This document shows positions 1 through 10,322 of a stretch of DNA of 64,000 nucleotides, one piece after another (the first letter of the stretch is position 1; each line of letters begins with the position of its first letter). This DNA comes from Rhizophagus irregularis (Eukaryota; Glomeromycota; Glomeromycetes; Glomerales; Glomeraceae), in assembly GCF_026210795.1 (NCBI RefSeq), contig NC_089440.1:1178001-1242000 (forward strand), in the 5' to 3' direction. A program made the position numbers and the translations under genes. A model generated the notes under the pieces. That model worked only from the letters and a program-made list of their open reading frames with translations, did not search any database and was not told the origin of the DNA.

Positions 1-322
1 TACTTATTGTAAAGTAGATGAATAAAAAATATAATAATTGTAACATGTGTAATGTGTAATAACTATAACGTGTTCAATTCAGTGATCAGATTTAGCTTTT
101 TTGTTCTTTATATAATTCTATAAATATTACAACTACGTTAAAAAATGTGAAAAAAACTCTTTTTAACTCTGGTCAAAATTATAATTCAGCCAAAATTAAA
201 TGGTGAAAATCACCTACAGTGAGATTTAGCAACGCCCTTTAAAAAAACCCTCACCTAGTTAAGTATTCTAAAATATTGATTATTTACAAAAAAGAAAATA
301 AACGAAATAATTAATAAAGGTA

Positions 323-474
323 CTGTCAGATATTACCTAATATTTTAGGGAAAGGGGGTAACTAAAGATCTTAGATTACAAATAATATTATATAAGGAAT
401 TATATATATAACATACCTTACCTAGAGGTGGGGTAAGCTCTTATATTAAAATGATATTAGGTAATATCTGACAG
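323..474. mobile_element. 152-bp MITE-like inverted-repeat element
   Basis: The two ends are near-perfect inverted repeats beginning CTGTCAGATATTACCTAATA and ending with its complement at 455-474. The interior is short and AT-rich and has no open reading frame. The left end is preceded by TA and the right end followed by TG, so a TA duplication is possible but not intact. A non-autonomous DNA transposon is the simplest reading; the superfamily cannot be assigned. Confidence 0.6.
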
Positions 475-654
475 TGACCTAATCATTTCATTAACAAAGA
501 ATTCTTTAAAAAAAACTTATATCTGTTCATATTCTTATCTAAAAACTCAAAAATTTGGCTTTCTAAAAAAAGAAATATCAGAACTTAGTAAATGTTCTAT
601 TAAAATGAATACTAAGGTAAAATAATAAATACCCTTACCTATATAAATCATTAA

Positions 655-690
655 AAAAAAAATAAATAAATAAATAAATAAATAAATACC
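655..690. repeat. (AAAT)n microsatellite
   Basis: A run of about seven AAAT/TAAA units in otherwise AT-rich non-coding DNA. Nothing suggests a function. Confidence 0.8.
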
Positions 691-974
691 CTTATCGAAA
701 TTTTTTGCACCTAAACAAATTATCTAAAAATGGAAGAAAACGAATATTAGTGACCTTTGCTAAAAGAAACAAATTAAATTAAAAAAATACTTACAAATCC
801 GCATCCAAGAAGTTTGAAAAAACCAACTAAAAAAAAATAAAATGTCAATAAATGTTTTATTAATATTTCATTAAAAATTATAAAAATTTGAAGTTTTATC
901 TTCAAAAACTTATATAACCAATCAGCCTTGAAACTAGTATAACAAAATTTTCAAAATTTAAAATAGGTTCTGAG

Positions 975-1241
975 TAGTGTTGCGATCCATTAATTCATCA
1001 ATTCATCAATCTGCAGATTTATCTAATTTGAAACTCATCCGGATCATCCATGAATCTGTTTTTTGCTTATCCAGATCAATCTGTCATCTGTTACTTCTAT
1101 GTTTTAACAGATTAGATCTGAATCATCCGAATTGTATATATAACTTTCTCATCCGAATTAAATCCAGATTTTCATCCAGATCATCCGTTTATTTTTGAAC
1201 TAGATTAAATGGATGACGGATTCATTCAGATCATAACACTA
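975..1241. mobile_element. hAT-like MITE, imperfect 8-bp duplication
   Basis: The left end TAGTGTTGCGATC and right end GATCATAACACTA are inverted repeats. The flanks GTTCTGAG (left) and GTTCTGGA (right) match at six of eight positions, as for an aged 8-bp target duplication. The interior repeats ATCCGGATC-like and CATCC words in both orientations. A 73-codon open frame inside is not convincing as a gene. Confidence 0.5.
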
Positions 1242-1309
1242 GTTCTGGACTTGTTTTAAAAGCCATTTAATTCATGAAATCATAATGTACGTTTTGATAA
1301 TATTGAAAG

Positions 1310-1740
1310 CTGTGACAAACTTTACAGAAACTTACCATTTTTAATCAATATAGAATCAATATCGTTAAGTTTATCTTAACGGTATCATTTCGATATCATT
1401 ATAATATCATTTCAATATCGATTTAATATCGATACAATATCGAAATAAAGTATTATCACTTCGATATCATTTCGATATTAAATTGATATTGAAATGATAT
1501 CGAAATGATAATCAAAATGATATCGAAATGACATCTTTAAATTAAACTTAAAAATGTTGTTTTGATATCATTTCTATTATTATTTTAATATCATTTCAAT
1601 ATCAATTTAATATCGAAATGATATCGAAGTGATAATACTTTATTTCGATATCGTATCGATATTAAATCGATATTGAAATGATATCAAAATGATATCAAAA
1701 TGATATCACTTGAAAACTTAAAGTTTCTGTAAAGAATGGA
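1310..1740. repeat. Foldback repeat rich in GATATCATTT words
   Basis: A left arm (about 1315-1515) and a right arm (about 1560-1735) are long imperfect inverted copies built from GATATCATTTCGATAT-type words. The outer ends share TTTACAGAAACTT. The arms could form a hairpin of about 180 bp. No coding potential or clear target duplication was seen, so it is called a foldback element. Confidence 0.65.
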
Positions 1741-1997
1741 GATTTAGAAATTTATTGATAAAAAAAACATTGTGTGATTTTAATCAATAAGCAATATAAA
1801 TAAATTTATAGCAAAATCAGTTGATTTTCAAATGTAATATTGTGATTATTAGTGTTTCCAATTATCAATCTTGTAGTATCATACAAGTTGACTATTGGTT
1901 TACCTGTATAAGTAAGTAAAACTACTATGTAAAATTTGTAATTAATTACGTATTTCTGTAATTATTTACATATTTTTATAATTAATTATGTATTTCC

Positions 1998-2099
1998 ACA
2001 GGTTGAAAAGTAAAAAATCAGACATCAATCAGTCACCAATCAGTCACCAATCAGTCACCAATCAGGTATGATACCTGATTTTTTACTTTTTAACCTGTG
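1998..2099. repeat. Short hairpin with three 11-bp tandem repeats
   Basis: Inverted arms of about 24 bp (1998-2021 and 2075-2099, core AAGTAAAAAATCA) enclose a loop containing three tandem copies of CAGTCACCAAT. It resembles a small palindromic element. The function is unknown. Confidence 0.6.
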
Positions 2100-2330
2100 T
2101 TCGTAAAATTAGACAAATATTTTAAAATATTTACAGCAATTAAGAATACATAGTAATTTCTTATTATAAAATTAATTTCAGCTACAATTATACCAATATA
2201 TTCTTGACTTTACTTATAATATTTGGCAATTTTATTTAGTTTTTTTATTAATTATTTAATTAAAAGTTACATTATTTTTTTATAGCAACTTTTTCCAATG
2301 GACATATAATGGTTATCTGTATGTCTGAAT

Positions 2331-3197
2331 TAAGGTTGCTTGCCGAAATTAGGTAATTTAGGCCAAGGCCGAAACTTTCTTGTAGCTGAAAGTTTAGGCA
2401 ATCAAAAATAAATTTGCCGAAATTTATAATGCTGAAATTATTGCCAAAAGTCCGAAATTTGACCAAAATTATTGGTATAATTCTGGCCATTTTTAGGATG
2501 TAATTCTGGCCTGAGAAAGATCGACATTATAAATTTCCTTTTTTGGACATTTGTGTGACCTTTGTGAAACCGATTTCACCAATTTTACTGGGAAACAAAA
2601 TTTCCTTTTTTGGAGGTCGTCTAAAGCGGGGGCAAATCACGTGATTCGGTGTAATTTTAATTAGATTAATTTTTTATAAAGAAAGATTAATAGAAACTTT
2701 AAAATCATAATATAAGCGTATTTTTATCTGCTTTGCAAGTTTACTTAAGGAAAAAAAGTGGATTATGAATATTGTTTTTTACTTTACATATGAATGAACG
2801 AAACTTTGCCGATCATATCCAAAAATGGATAACGAAATTGAAAAAGTCAAATAAATCAAAAACAGCATTCAAAACCCTACTCTGCGCTCTAAGTAAACTT
2901 GCAGAGCAGGCAAAAATGCATTTAGAATATGTGTTTAAAATGGTTGAATATATGGTAAAAAGTTTTATTTTATGAAAACAATTTTTTTCGAAGTCACATG
3001 ATTTGCCCCTGCTTTAGACGACCTCCTTTTTTGGAAATTAGTGTAACGTCACGTGACACAATGACATAATTTCGGCCGAATTTTAATTTTGGGCAAAATT
3101 AAGACCGAGTTTCGGCCTAATTTCGGCATTTTCGGCATTTGATTTGATTGGCCAAAACCTTTTGGAATTTCCTTTTTAGTTTCAGCAGGCAACCTTA
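2331..3197. mobile_element. hAT-type MITE A (867 bp with insert)
   Basis: The ends are inverted repeats TAAGGTTGCTTGCCGAAA and its imperfect complement ending GCAACCTTA. A perfect 8-bp duplication GTCTGAAT flanks the element at 2323-2330 and 3198-3205, which is diagnostic of the hAT superfamily. The interior is GCCGAAA-rich, non-coding, and carries a second element at 2615-3023. It belongs to the same family as the elements at 3563, 31452 and 43906. Confidence 0.85.
2615..3023. mobile_element. MULE-derived non-autonomous insert
   Basis: The termini GGTCGTCTAAAGCGGGGGCA and its complement match the ends of the MULE at 39581-42146. The flanks share a 12-bp direct repeat TCCTTTTTTGGA (2603-2614, 3024-3035). 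The exact duplication length is ambiguous because the repeat overlaps the inverted ends. It sits inside MITE A. A 67-codon open frame within is probably not a gene. Confidence 0.75.
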
Positions 3198-3562
3198 GTC
3201 TGAATTATAACACATACTTAAGCAAAACTAGAATATTTTGAAATTAATCATTTATTAAAAGAGTTTAAGGAAATATTAATGAATTTAAAGTTAATTGCTA
3301 TAATTCATAACATAATATGAATAAGTTTAAAAATTATTTCAAATTAAATATAATTTTTAAGCTAATTAATTATTAATTTTATAGGTTTAACTTATGCATA
3401 TATTTTTACTAATATTGCTAATGCAATTGCTTATAAAAAAATATTTAATGCACTTTTTAATTGAATATATTAGCTAATTGCAATAAACCACAAATTTATT
3501 ACATTCATTAAAAAAGATAAAAATGCATTTTAGATAATTTAAATCAAATACAAGTTAATAAA

Positions 3563-3806
3563 TAAGGTTGCTTGCCGAAACCTAGGGGTTTAGGCAAGAT
3601 GGCGTTTCGCCGAAAAGTGAAATTCTGCCAAAACTATATTAAAGTTATATTAAAAAACTGGTAAAACTTTGGAGAAAGGCGAAACTGCCGAAACTTATTA
3701 TAAATGCCAAAACTGCTGAAACTCTGCCGAAACTATAATAAATCTATAGTAAAATTTTAATGAAACTAATCATAGGATTTTGAAGAGGTTTAGACAAGCA
3801 ACCTTA
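3563..3806. mobile_element. hAT-type MITE B (244 bp)
   Basis: A compact copy with ends TAAGGTTGCTTGCCGAAACC and GGTTTAGACAAGCAACCTTA. A perfect 8-bp duplication TTAATAAA lies at 3555-3562 and 3807-3814. By eye it is about 95% identical to the reverse complement of the copy at 31452-31694, so the family moved fairly recently. Confidence 0.9.
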
Positions 3807-4054
3807 TTAATAAAGGACTTGGAATGGCTTTACATAAAATATATAACTTTTTTATATAGAAAGAGCACTTGCTTCTTATTTATTACAATAAGTAAAATTA
3901 GAGTTTTACAATCTGATCTAACAGATTGAATAACCTAATAAGTTGATCTAAAATATTCAGATCAGATTATTAAATTTATAACTTAACTCAGGTTAAGTTA
4001 GTATTAGCCAGATATTTAACCTAATCTGTTGATTTGATAAGATCCCATCTACTA
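3807..4054. other. AT-rich spacer, no gene seen
   Basis: Low-complexity DNA with scattered CAGATC and AACCT words like those at 21.1-21.5 kb. No open frame or RNA gene was recognised. Confidence 0.5.
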
Positions 4055-4409
4055 TACTGGTCAAAAATCAGGCAAACGTGGCATAGTAGCCTTTATCTTT
4101 ATTAAATTTATTCGAACTTATACAATTTACAGAAATAAAAAGAAAGATATAAAAATAAAACTAACTAAAAACAAAGCTATATAGTCTCCTAAGAAAAAAT
4201 AAAGTAAAAAATTAATCTAAAAAAGAAAAATCGCATTACACTAAATTTCCCCAGATCTTCCCCCTTGATATATTCCAACCAAAGTAGAAGCAACTATGCT
4301 AACAAAATAACAAATAGCGCGCCCACTATAAAAATCGACACTCCATCCTGCAAAAGCTGTTATTAAGTAGCACCGTTAGACGACCCATAAAACCCGAAAA
4401 GTGATTAAA

Positions 4410-7400
4410 CTAAGGCAAACCATATTTTATCGAGTTCTTCAACCAATCGGTTCCGGAGTCATGTGAATCGTGTAGGGTCGGAGGTGGTAAAGATGAGTAA
4501 GGTATGTACGTCGACAATGGCAGATTAGATAGCTTCGGAGTAGTTTTCAACTTATAGGTAATGTTCATCGCGTTTTCCCATCTACTTTTCTCATAAGAAC
4601 GCGGATTCCAGATTCGTCTTCTGAATTTCTGGACAAAATTGTTATGAATAGCAGCGATAATTTTAATCGCAGAAGTGCTTGGAATAGATAGATCAACAAA
4701 TAAGTCGATGAAGAGTTTGGGTAAGCAACCACAGATAAGGGCAAAGGAGGACCAATTTGTAGAAGAAAAGGACCAGCATGAAAGAGAAGTAAGTTTAGCT
4801 ATAAATGGAGTAGGATCAATATCAGCCAAATTGCTCGCTTCCAGAAGTTTGAAAATCAAATGATTTTGATAAGACTGGAGAATTTGTTGCATAGGTAGAC
4901 GTCGCTTTTTGCACATAAAAAGGTGCATCAGGTCTTCCATGCGGTCGATACAAGAACGGCAAGTTAATTCGTCTATGTATAAGTCTGGTCGGGTCCGTTT
5001 AAGCTTTTCCAATGTAGGCAAATCATCCAAGAAAAGTTTGAATTTAAAGGTTAAGTGTCTTGAAGCGTGCTCAGGAGTAAAGGACGCGTCATGGGAGGGC
5101 TTGAAATTTAGAGTGAACCAAGTAAGTTCCCAGTCAACAATATAATCTATATTAGTTGATAATAAAGAAATAAAGTGAAATCGCGTTAAATTTAACAATT
5201 CACGCATTAACTGCGTTTGATAATATTGTTTTAGAAGGTGTCGCGGATTAAATTCACAGACAACATCATTGTCATAAATTAAGACAAAATCATGGGCAGA
5301 GGCCAGGTCCATTCCAGAGATCAAAATACTGGATGACGCGGTATGAGCAGTATTGGCCAAGGAATCAGCAAAATCGTTTAAATAATTGCCAGAATGAGCT
5401 TTAACTTTGACGGGAAGGACAGTCAAATTTTTAGAGAAGATGGTTCGCTCGATAATAGCCCAAAGTTCAAAATTTGTAGTTTTATAGTACAAACGACTAT
5501 TTGAGTAGATAGAGGAAAAACAACTTCGAAGACCATCAATGGCAGTTTGTGAGTCAGTATAAATAGTAACTTCAGAGTCGCGAGGAGAGATAGTTAAAAC
5601 AGCGTAAATAGCAGCAGCTTCAGCTCGAGAAGAAGAAGGGTTATCACGAATAAGACCGTGAGCATAAGTGGCGATGGAGTTGGGAAAGCCTGCATCAGGG
5701 ACTATTTGCATCCAAGACCAGCCCATAGAAACATCGGGAGTGCCTAAATTAATAAGAGACCCATCAGTGAAAAAGGTGTAACGCGAGTCTGAAGAAATGA
5801 CCAACGGGGAGTTAGCAAAAACAGCAGTAGCCGATGATTCAATAGTAACAGGAGTAACGGAAGCTACAGTGGTATTTGCTGGAGAAAAATCAATGTCAAT
5901 TTCCAATCGACTATAATAAAGACGGACACCATCTTCTATATCAGCCCAAGTAAAAAGGGAAGTCATTTCAGAAGTAGTACGTTTAATCCGCTCGTTGGTA
6001 GTAGGCAGAATAAGCGAATGTTGTAGAGAGACCGTAGGTGTACAAAGGGTTAAATCAGCATTCCGTTTTTTGGAAGGAGGCAAAGGAATGTGAGCAACGC
6101 AACCAGGACAAGGAGAAAGTCTGATGAGATCACCAGGTGAAGATTCACAATCAGAAGAAATCCAGTGAACAATAGAACAAGTACTACGACTAGCTTGGAC
6201 TAGAAGTTGTTTGCCAAAAAAGGGAGAACCATAATCGTCCAACGTGACAATCCAATTTTTTGTAGTAGGAGGAGAAGATAAACAAGGAGTCAAATCATAA
6301 AAGGAAGAGTCAATCGTAGGCGTAAAATTAAACTGATCCAGCAAACGATTATTGGAGTCAGGAATAGTGGTAACTTGTTGAATATCTTTGTACCAATAAG
6401 GGATACGGCCAGGGCCACGTTGTCCAACCAAATTGTCATAGTAAGCCTTCCAGGAAATTAAATGAGTTCCTTGGGGAGTAACAAGCTGAGATAAATAAAA
6501 CAGTTGTCGTTTACGCAGGATGGGAAGATAGGCTTTAAAGGCTTTAGGCGTCATGCATTCAAATAAAGGAACACGTCCATTTAACAAGGACAAATTCGGA
6601 AGCTTCGATAATTGAGTGTGAAGCAAACAAAAAGGAGTAGAAGACAAGAGAGCAATAGTGCATGCGATATAATCTTTCTTGAAAGAAAATAGAGAAGACC
6701 ATATAGACCAATCTTTAATTAAAAGGGGAGAAATAGGAATCAAGAAATTATATTGAATTAAATTCAATCTATAAATAAAAAGAGATTGAATAAAAACAGA
6801 AGAAGAATTAGCCATTAAAAATAAATTAGTAATATGACATTGTCGTTGATGAGCAAACAAATTAATCAAGCCCAAGGCATGAGACAAAAATAAAATGGAA
6901 TTGGGTAAAGAACAAGAAAAGTTTGCTTTATGCTTTACAACAGATCGTATACTTCTCGTTATTAGGTGGCAGTCGGAATCAGATAAGTGAGTAACTTGCA
7001 TCCGGTATTCAAGTTTCGGTATAAGGACGGCATTATGTAAATACACAACTTGTTTGGAAGAGAGCTTTGCGGGGCGAATAGTCGCTGCGAATAAGCAGCA
7101 TTCACGTTTGAGTTGCTTTTTGACAAAATCCCGGGAACTTTTAATGTTGAACCAGACACCTAAAAAACGAAAAGAAGTTGTCATGGAAATTGGGGTAATA
7201 ATAATGGAAGGAACACTATTTAAAGAGGATAAATCCAAATTAAAAGTAATAGGGGATATAACGGAATTCGAAGTCAAGGGCAACGAATTAGTAATTAACA
7301 CATATTTGTTATGATTAGCGGAAGTGTTATTGATCTGATAAAATTCTTCAGTAATGGATAACATAAATTCCATGCCAGCTTTTGACGAGGAAATAAGAGT

Positions 7401-7793
7401 AGAGTCATCCATAAATACTAAATTATTAATCTTCAAATCAAGAGAAGGACTTAGAGAATCAATTAAAGACGGTGTAGAAAGAACATAAGGGTCCATCATC
7501 TCATTCTTCAGAATAGTAAGTAAGGGATCAATATAAATGACCCATAAGAGAGGAGAAATAACTTCGCCTTGGTCAATGCCAATGCGAACCCTATAGGCAG
7601 GCGTAGATCCATGAGCAGTGAAAACGCGATTAGTGCGTTTCATAAAAAGTGAAAGGATGAACTTAACAGCGGAGGCTGGAAGACGTATACGTTCTAAAGC
7701 GAAACGTAACATCGTTAGATCAACTGAATCAAAAGCTTTAGAAATATCTTGGGAAAAGAATCCAAAGTGGGTTTTTGTTGATATCAGCATCAT
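4410..7793 (-). CDS. LINE ORF2 C-terminal part: RT plus RNase H
   Basis: A continuous 1127-codon frame. It enters the reverse transcriptase at motif A (DISKAFDS, about residues 16-23) and continues through GIDQGEVISPLL (72-83) and the catalytic FMDD box (127-130). A long thumb/connection region follows. RNase H spans about 674-815, with the acidic residues in FTDGS (D677), SRAEAAA (E725), YTDSQ (D747) and a KAH..DFADS tail. A C-x2-C-x8-H-x4-C zinc-like motif lies at 945-961. The catalytic residues of both domains are present. The upstream part of ORF2 is out of frame at about 7765, so this is the 3' piece of a broken ORF and the first dozen residues come from the wrong frame. It copies LINE RNA into DNA at the nicked target site when functional. 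Confidence 0.85.
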   Translation of the reverse strand: MMLISTKTHFGFFSQDISKAFDSVDLTMLRFALERIRLPASAVKFILSLFMKRTNRVFTAHGSTPAYRVRIGIDQGEVISPLLWVIYIDPLLTILKNEMMDPYVLSTPSLIDSLSPSLDLKINNLVFMDDSTLISSSKAGMEFMLSITEEFYQINNTSANHNKYVLITNSLPLTSNSVISPITFNLDLSSLNSVPSIIITPISMTTSFRFLGVWFNIKSSRDFVKKQLKRECCLFAATIRPAKLSSKQVVYLHNAVLIPKLEYRMQVTHLSDSDCHLITRSIRSVVKHKANFSCSLPNSILFLSHALGLINLFAHQRQCHITNLFLMANSSSVFIQSLFIYRLNLIQYNFLIPISPLLIKDWSIWSSLFSFKKDYIACTIALLSSTPFCLLHTQLSKLPNLSLLNGRVPLFECMTPKAFKAYLPILRKRQLFYLSQLVTPQGTHLISWKAYYDNLVGQRGPGRIPYWYKDIQQVTTIPDSNNRLLDQFNFTPTIDSSFYDLTPCLSSPPTTKNWIVTLDDYGSPFFGKQLLVQASRSTCSIVHWISSDCESSPGDLIRLSPCPGCVAHIPLPPSKKRNADLTLCTPTVSLQHSLILPTTNERIKRTTSEMTSLFTWADIEDGVRLYYSRLEIDIDFSPANTTVASVTPVTIESSATAVFANSPLVISSDSRYTFFTDGSLINLGTPDVSMGWSWMQIVPDAGFPNSIATYAHGLIRDNPSSSRAEAAAIYAVLTISPRDSEVTIYTDSQTAIDGLRSCFSSIYSNSRLYYKTTNFELWAIIERTIFSKNLTVLPVKVKAHSGNYLNDFADSLANTAHTASSSILISGMDLASAHDFVLIYDNDVVCEFNPRHLLKQYYQTQLMRELLNLTRFHFISLLSTNIDYIVDWELTWFTLNFKPSHDASFTPEHASRHLTFKFKLFLDDLPTLEKLKRTRPDLYIDELTCRSCIDRMEDLMHLFMCKKRRLPMQQILQSYQNHLIFKLLEASNLADIDPTPFIAKLTSLSCWSFSSTNWSSFALICGCLPKLFIDLFVDLSIPSTSAIKIIAAIHNNFVQKFRRRIWNPRSYEKSRWENAMNITYKLKTTPKLSNLPLSTYIPYSSLPPPTLHDSHDSGTDWLKNSIKYGLP

Positions 7794-8013
7794 GGATAAT
7801 AGATTCTAAAGTAATAATAGGGTCGCGGCAAGAACCTCCAGGAAGACCAGCGAAGTTACCACCTTTAAGGACATCATGTGAAGCCATAATGGTAGAAAGG
7901 CGATTATAAAAGAGTTTGACAAGAGATTTCCTAATCACTTCAAGTAGGGTAATAGGGCGAGTATTTTTTAATTGACACTTCCATTCGTGAGGTTTGGGGA
8001 TGGGAAAAACCAT
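7738..8013 (-). pseudogene. LINE ORF2 fragment: RT finger region
   Basis: A short frame carrying the RT motifs just before motif A, with RPITLLEVIRK and the GG..GLPGGS region. The same protein stretch is continuous with upstream sequence in the copy at 15500-16795, so small frameshifts near 8060 and near 7765 isolate it here. The last residues before the stop are out of frame. Confidence 0.8.
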
Positions 8014-9080
8014 TGCTTGTCGCCATAAGTCAGGAATATCAGCTTTGGAAAGCGTGCTTGAATCAAAATGAGGAGTAAAGCCGAGGTACGAGATCCAAGA
8101 TGTTTGAGCATTTCATAGATAATCATGGAAGGACCAGATGCTTTACCGTTAGGAGTAGAAGAAACGGTGGATAACCATTCATCAAGGGTAGGGGGATTCA
8201 TTAAAGAATCATAGATGGAGGAGGACACATCATCCATAGGTTGATAGGCAGAAGACCATCTATCAGGTAGTGTATCAATAGATACAGGAGGAGTGGACTT
8301 TATAGGTACAAAGTTTTGGAAATGGTTAACAACAGCATCATCTATGTCCTTAGGAGCAGTTAACAACTGAGGTTGAGAAGGATGGTCGATGAAGACACGG
8401 TCCAGAGTGATACGGTGACGGGTGCGAGAAAGCGCTGAATCAATAAAGGAGGAAAGGTCAGTTTCAAAATTATTATTCCTATCGTCCAAGTGAGCACGGA
8501 TGGAGGAGTCTTGGAATTCTTTTTCTTGAAGTAAATGAAATCCCCGTAAGGATTTTGAAATATTGGATAAATCATCAAGAAGTGACTTGAAATTATCTTG
8601 TCGACATGATGAAAGAGAAAAGGGCAGAGTAGGAATGAAAGTAAAAACTTTCTTATATAATTGAAGAATGTTTTGAAGTCGATGCAAATGTATAGACCAC
8701 TTATGTTCATGAGCAGCAGAATAAGTTAAAGGATATTTGCGCAATAGACGTATCGAATGCATTAGGCGATTTAAAAACTGATAATTTTGAGTTAAAATTT
8801 CCAGATCTTTAGGAACCTTAGGAGTATAATTATTGCCAACAGTAGAAGAAGGTAAAGTAGCGTTGGCGGATTTAAGGATTCGCGATTGAAGATATTCGCA
8901 CATCTGATTGATATGCCAGGAGGAAAAGGTTGAAAGTGAAACATCACATAAGGCATCAGCTTTGTCAGCAAATTCCGTCCATTGAGTATCAGTTACAGAA
9001 TCAAATTTGAAAACGCGACGGGTTTGGCGCTTAAGTTGACGAGCGCGAGCCAATTTGGTAGAGGCAAAAAGTAAAGACAT
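7968..9080 (-). pseudogene. LINE ORF2 fragment: endonuclease-RT linker
   Basis: This 370-codon frame holds the linker after the endonuclease and the first RT motifs, including GKASGPSMIIYEMLKHL. It is nearly identical in protein sequence to residues 1-340 of the frame at 15500. It runs out of frame at about 8060, so its last 25 residues are spurious. The chosen methionine is simply the first in frame, since the natural ORF2 begins further upstream in the endonuclease. Confidence 0.82.
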
Positions 9081-9640
9081 ATCATAATATGTGATGACAG
9101 GGTTATGATCAGATGTGCAGATGTCTTGAGCATTGAAAATACAAGCAGTAAGAGCAAATCCTTTGAGAAGAGGGCAGGACCATACATAATCAACACGAGT
9201 AATGTGGTATTGCGATGAAAAGGACTACTAAAGAAATCGGAAAGATTAATGGGCGTAAAATCTTCATAACCGTGAAAGGAGATGAAAAAGTAATCGGCGT
9301 ATATGTTTTGAAGCAATTTGGGGTTGATTAAAATAAATAGGATAATATTTATCTAAATGCATATTAAAATCGCCGCAAACGAGCGCTGATAAAAACCAGC
9401 TTGTTTAGTAAGGATAAGTTGTTGAATAAGCAAATCAATAGTGTCGGTGCGCAGAACGCTTTCAGCAGGGAGGGGATATAAATAACAAATATACGCAATT
9501 TAACATTGCCTTTGAAATATAAATCAACAAGCCAGTCGTGAAGAATGGGATTTAAAGTCTTGTACGTGTGATGCGAAATTTTCTATAAATGAGGAAACGC
9601 ACTTAGAAGAAAGAATTTGTTTAGAAGTATCAAATTCGAA
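9081..9640 (-). pseudogene. LINE ORF2 fragment: EEP endonuclease
   Basis: Read on the minus strand this stretch encodes hallmark pieces of the exonuclease-endonuclease-phosphatase fold: GDFNMH, then RVDYVW and SDHNPV just before position 9080. These are the conserved catalytic and structural motifs of the LINE endonuclease that nicks the target. At least one frameshift near 9210 separates the middle from the SDHNPV segment. The N-terminal half of the domain is not readable in one frame. Confidence 0.75.
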
Positions 9641-10322
9641 GAAAATACAGTATAATTAGAAAGTCGTTTGGATAAAAACTTCATTTGTTTAGGGTGGATA
9701 TGAGTATCAACAATACGCCAAAGGAAATATGTTTTAAAAGAAAAGAAGGTAGAAATCTCTTACAATTTAGTGCGACCGTACATTTTAAGGTAAATTGACA
9801 TTAAAGAGGAAATATTAAATGAATTGGGGATAGGAAGGTATTACTAGGAGGAAAATAATGATTCATGTGAAAAAGTTCAGTAACATTATCGGGGGTTGGG
9901 AGGGTTTCGTACGAGGTGTCGCCAATTAAAATTATTGTCAGACATTAAAACGCAATGATAAAAACAGTCGGAGAGATAAGATTTGAAGAAGAAATTTAAA
10001 CGAAGAAGCTGAATCAGCTTGTTCCAGGGAAATTTCATAATGGAGCTAATGAATTGTTTGATATGACCAGTAAGTTGGTCCAATTTACTTTCAATAACGA
10101 CTCTACTATTTTTGAGATCGTTAATTTCTTCTTGCGTGGCGGAAATAGGGGTAAAAGAAGGAGCGTTGGGGGAGAGGTGAGAAGGAGGAAGTGACGTGTT
10201 GGGAACAAGAATAGTAGGAGGCGGAGGTCGCGATAAAATACTTCTGGGGGGTAAGGGAGATGTATTGGAGGCTGAATGTTAAGTGGAACATGTGATACGG
10301 GGCATCTGCGCCCGGGTCCAAG

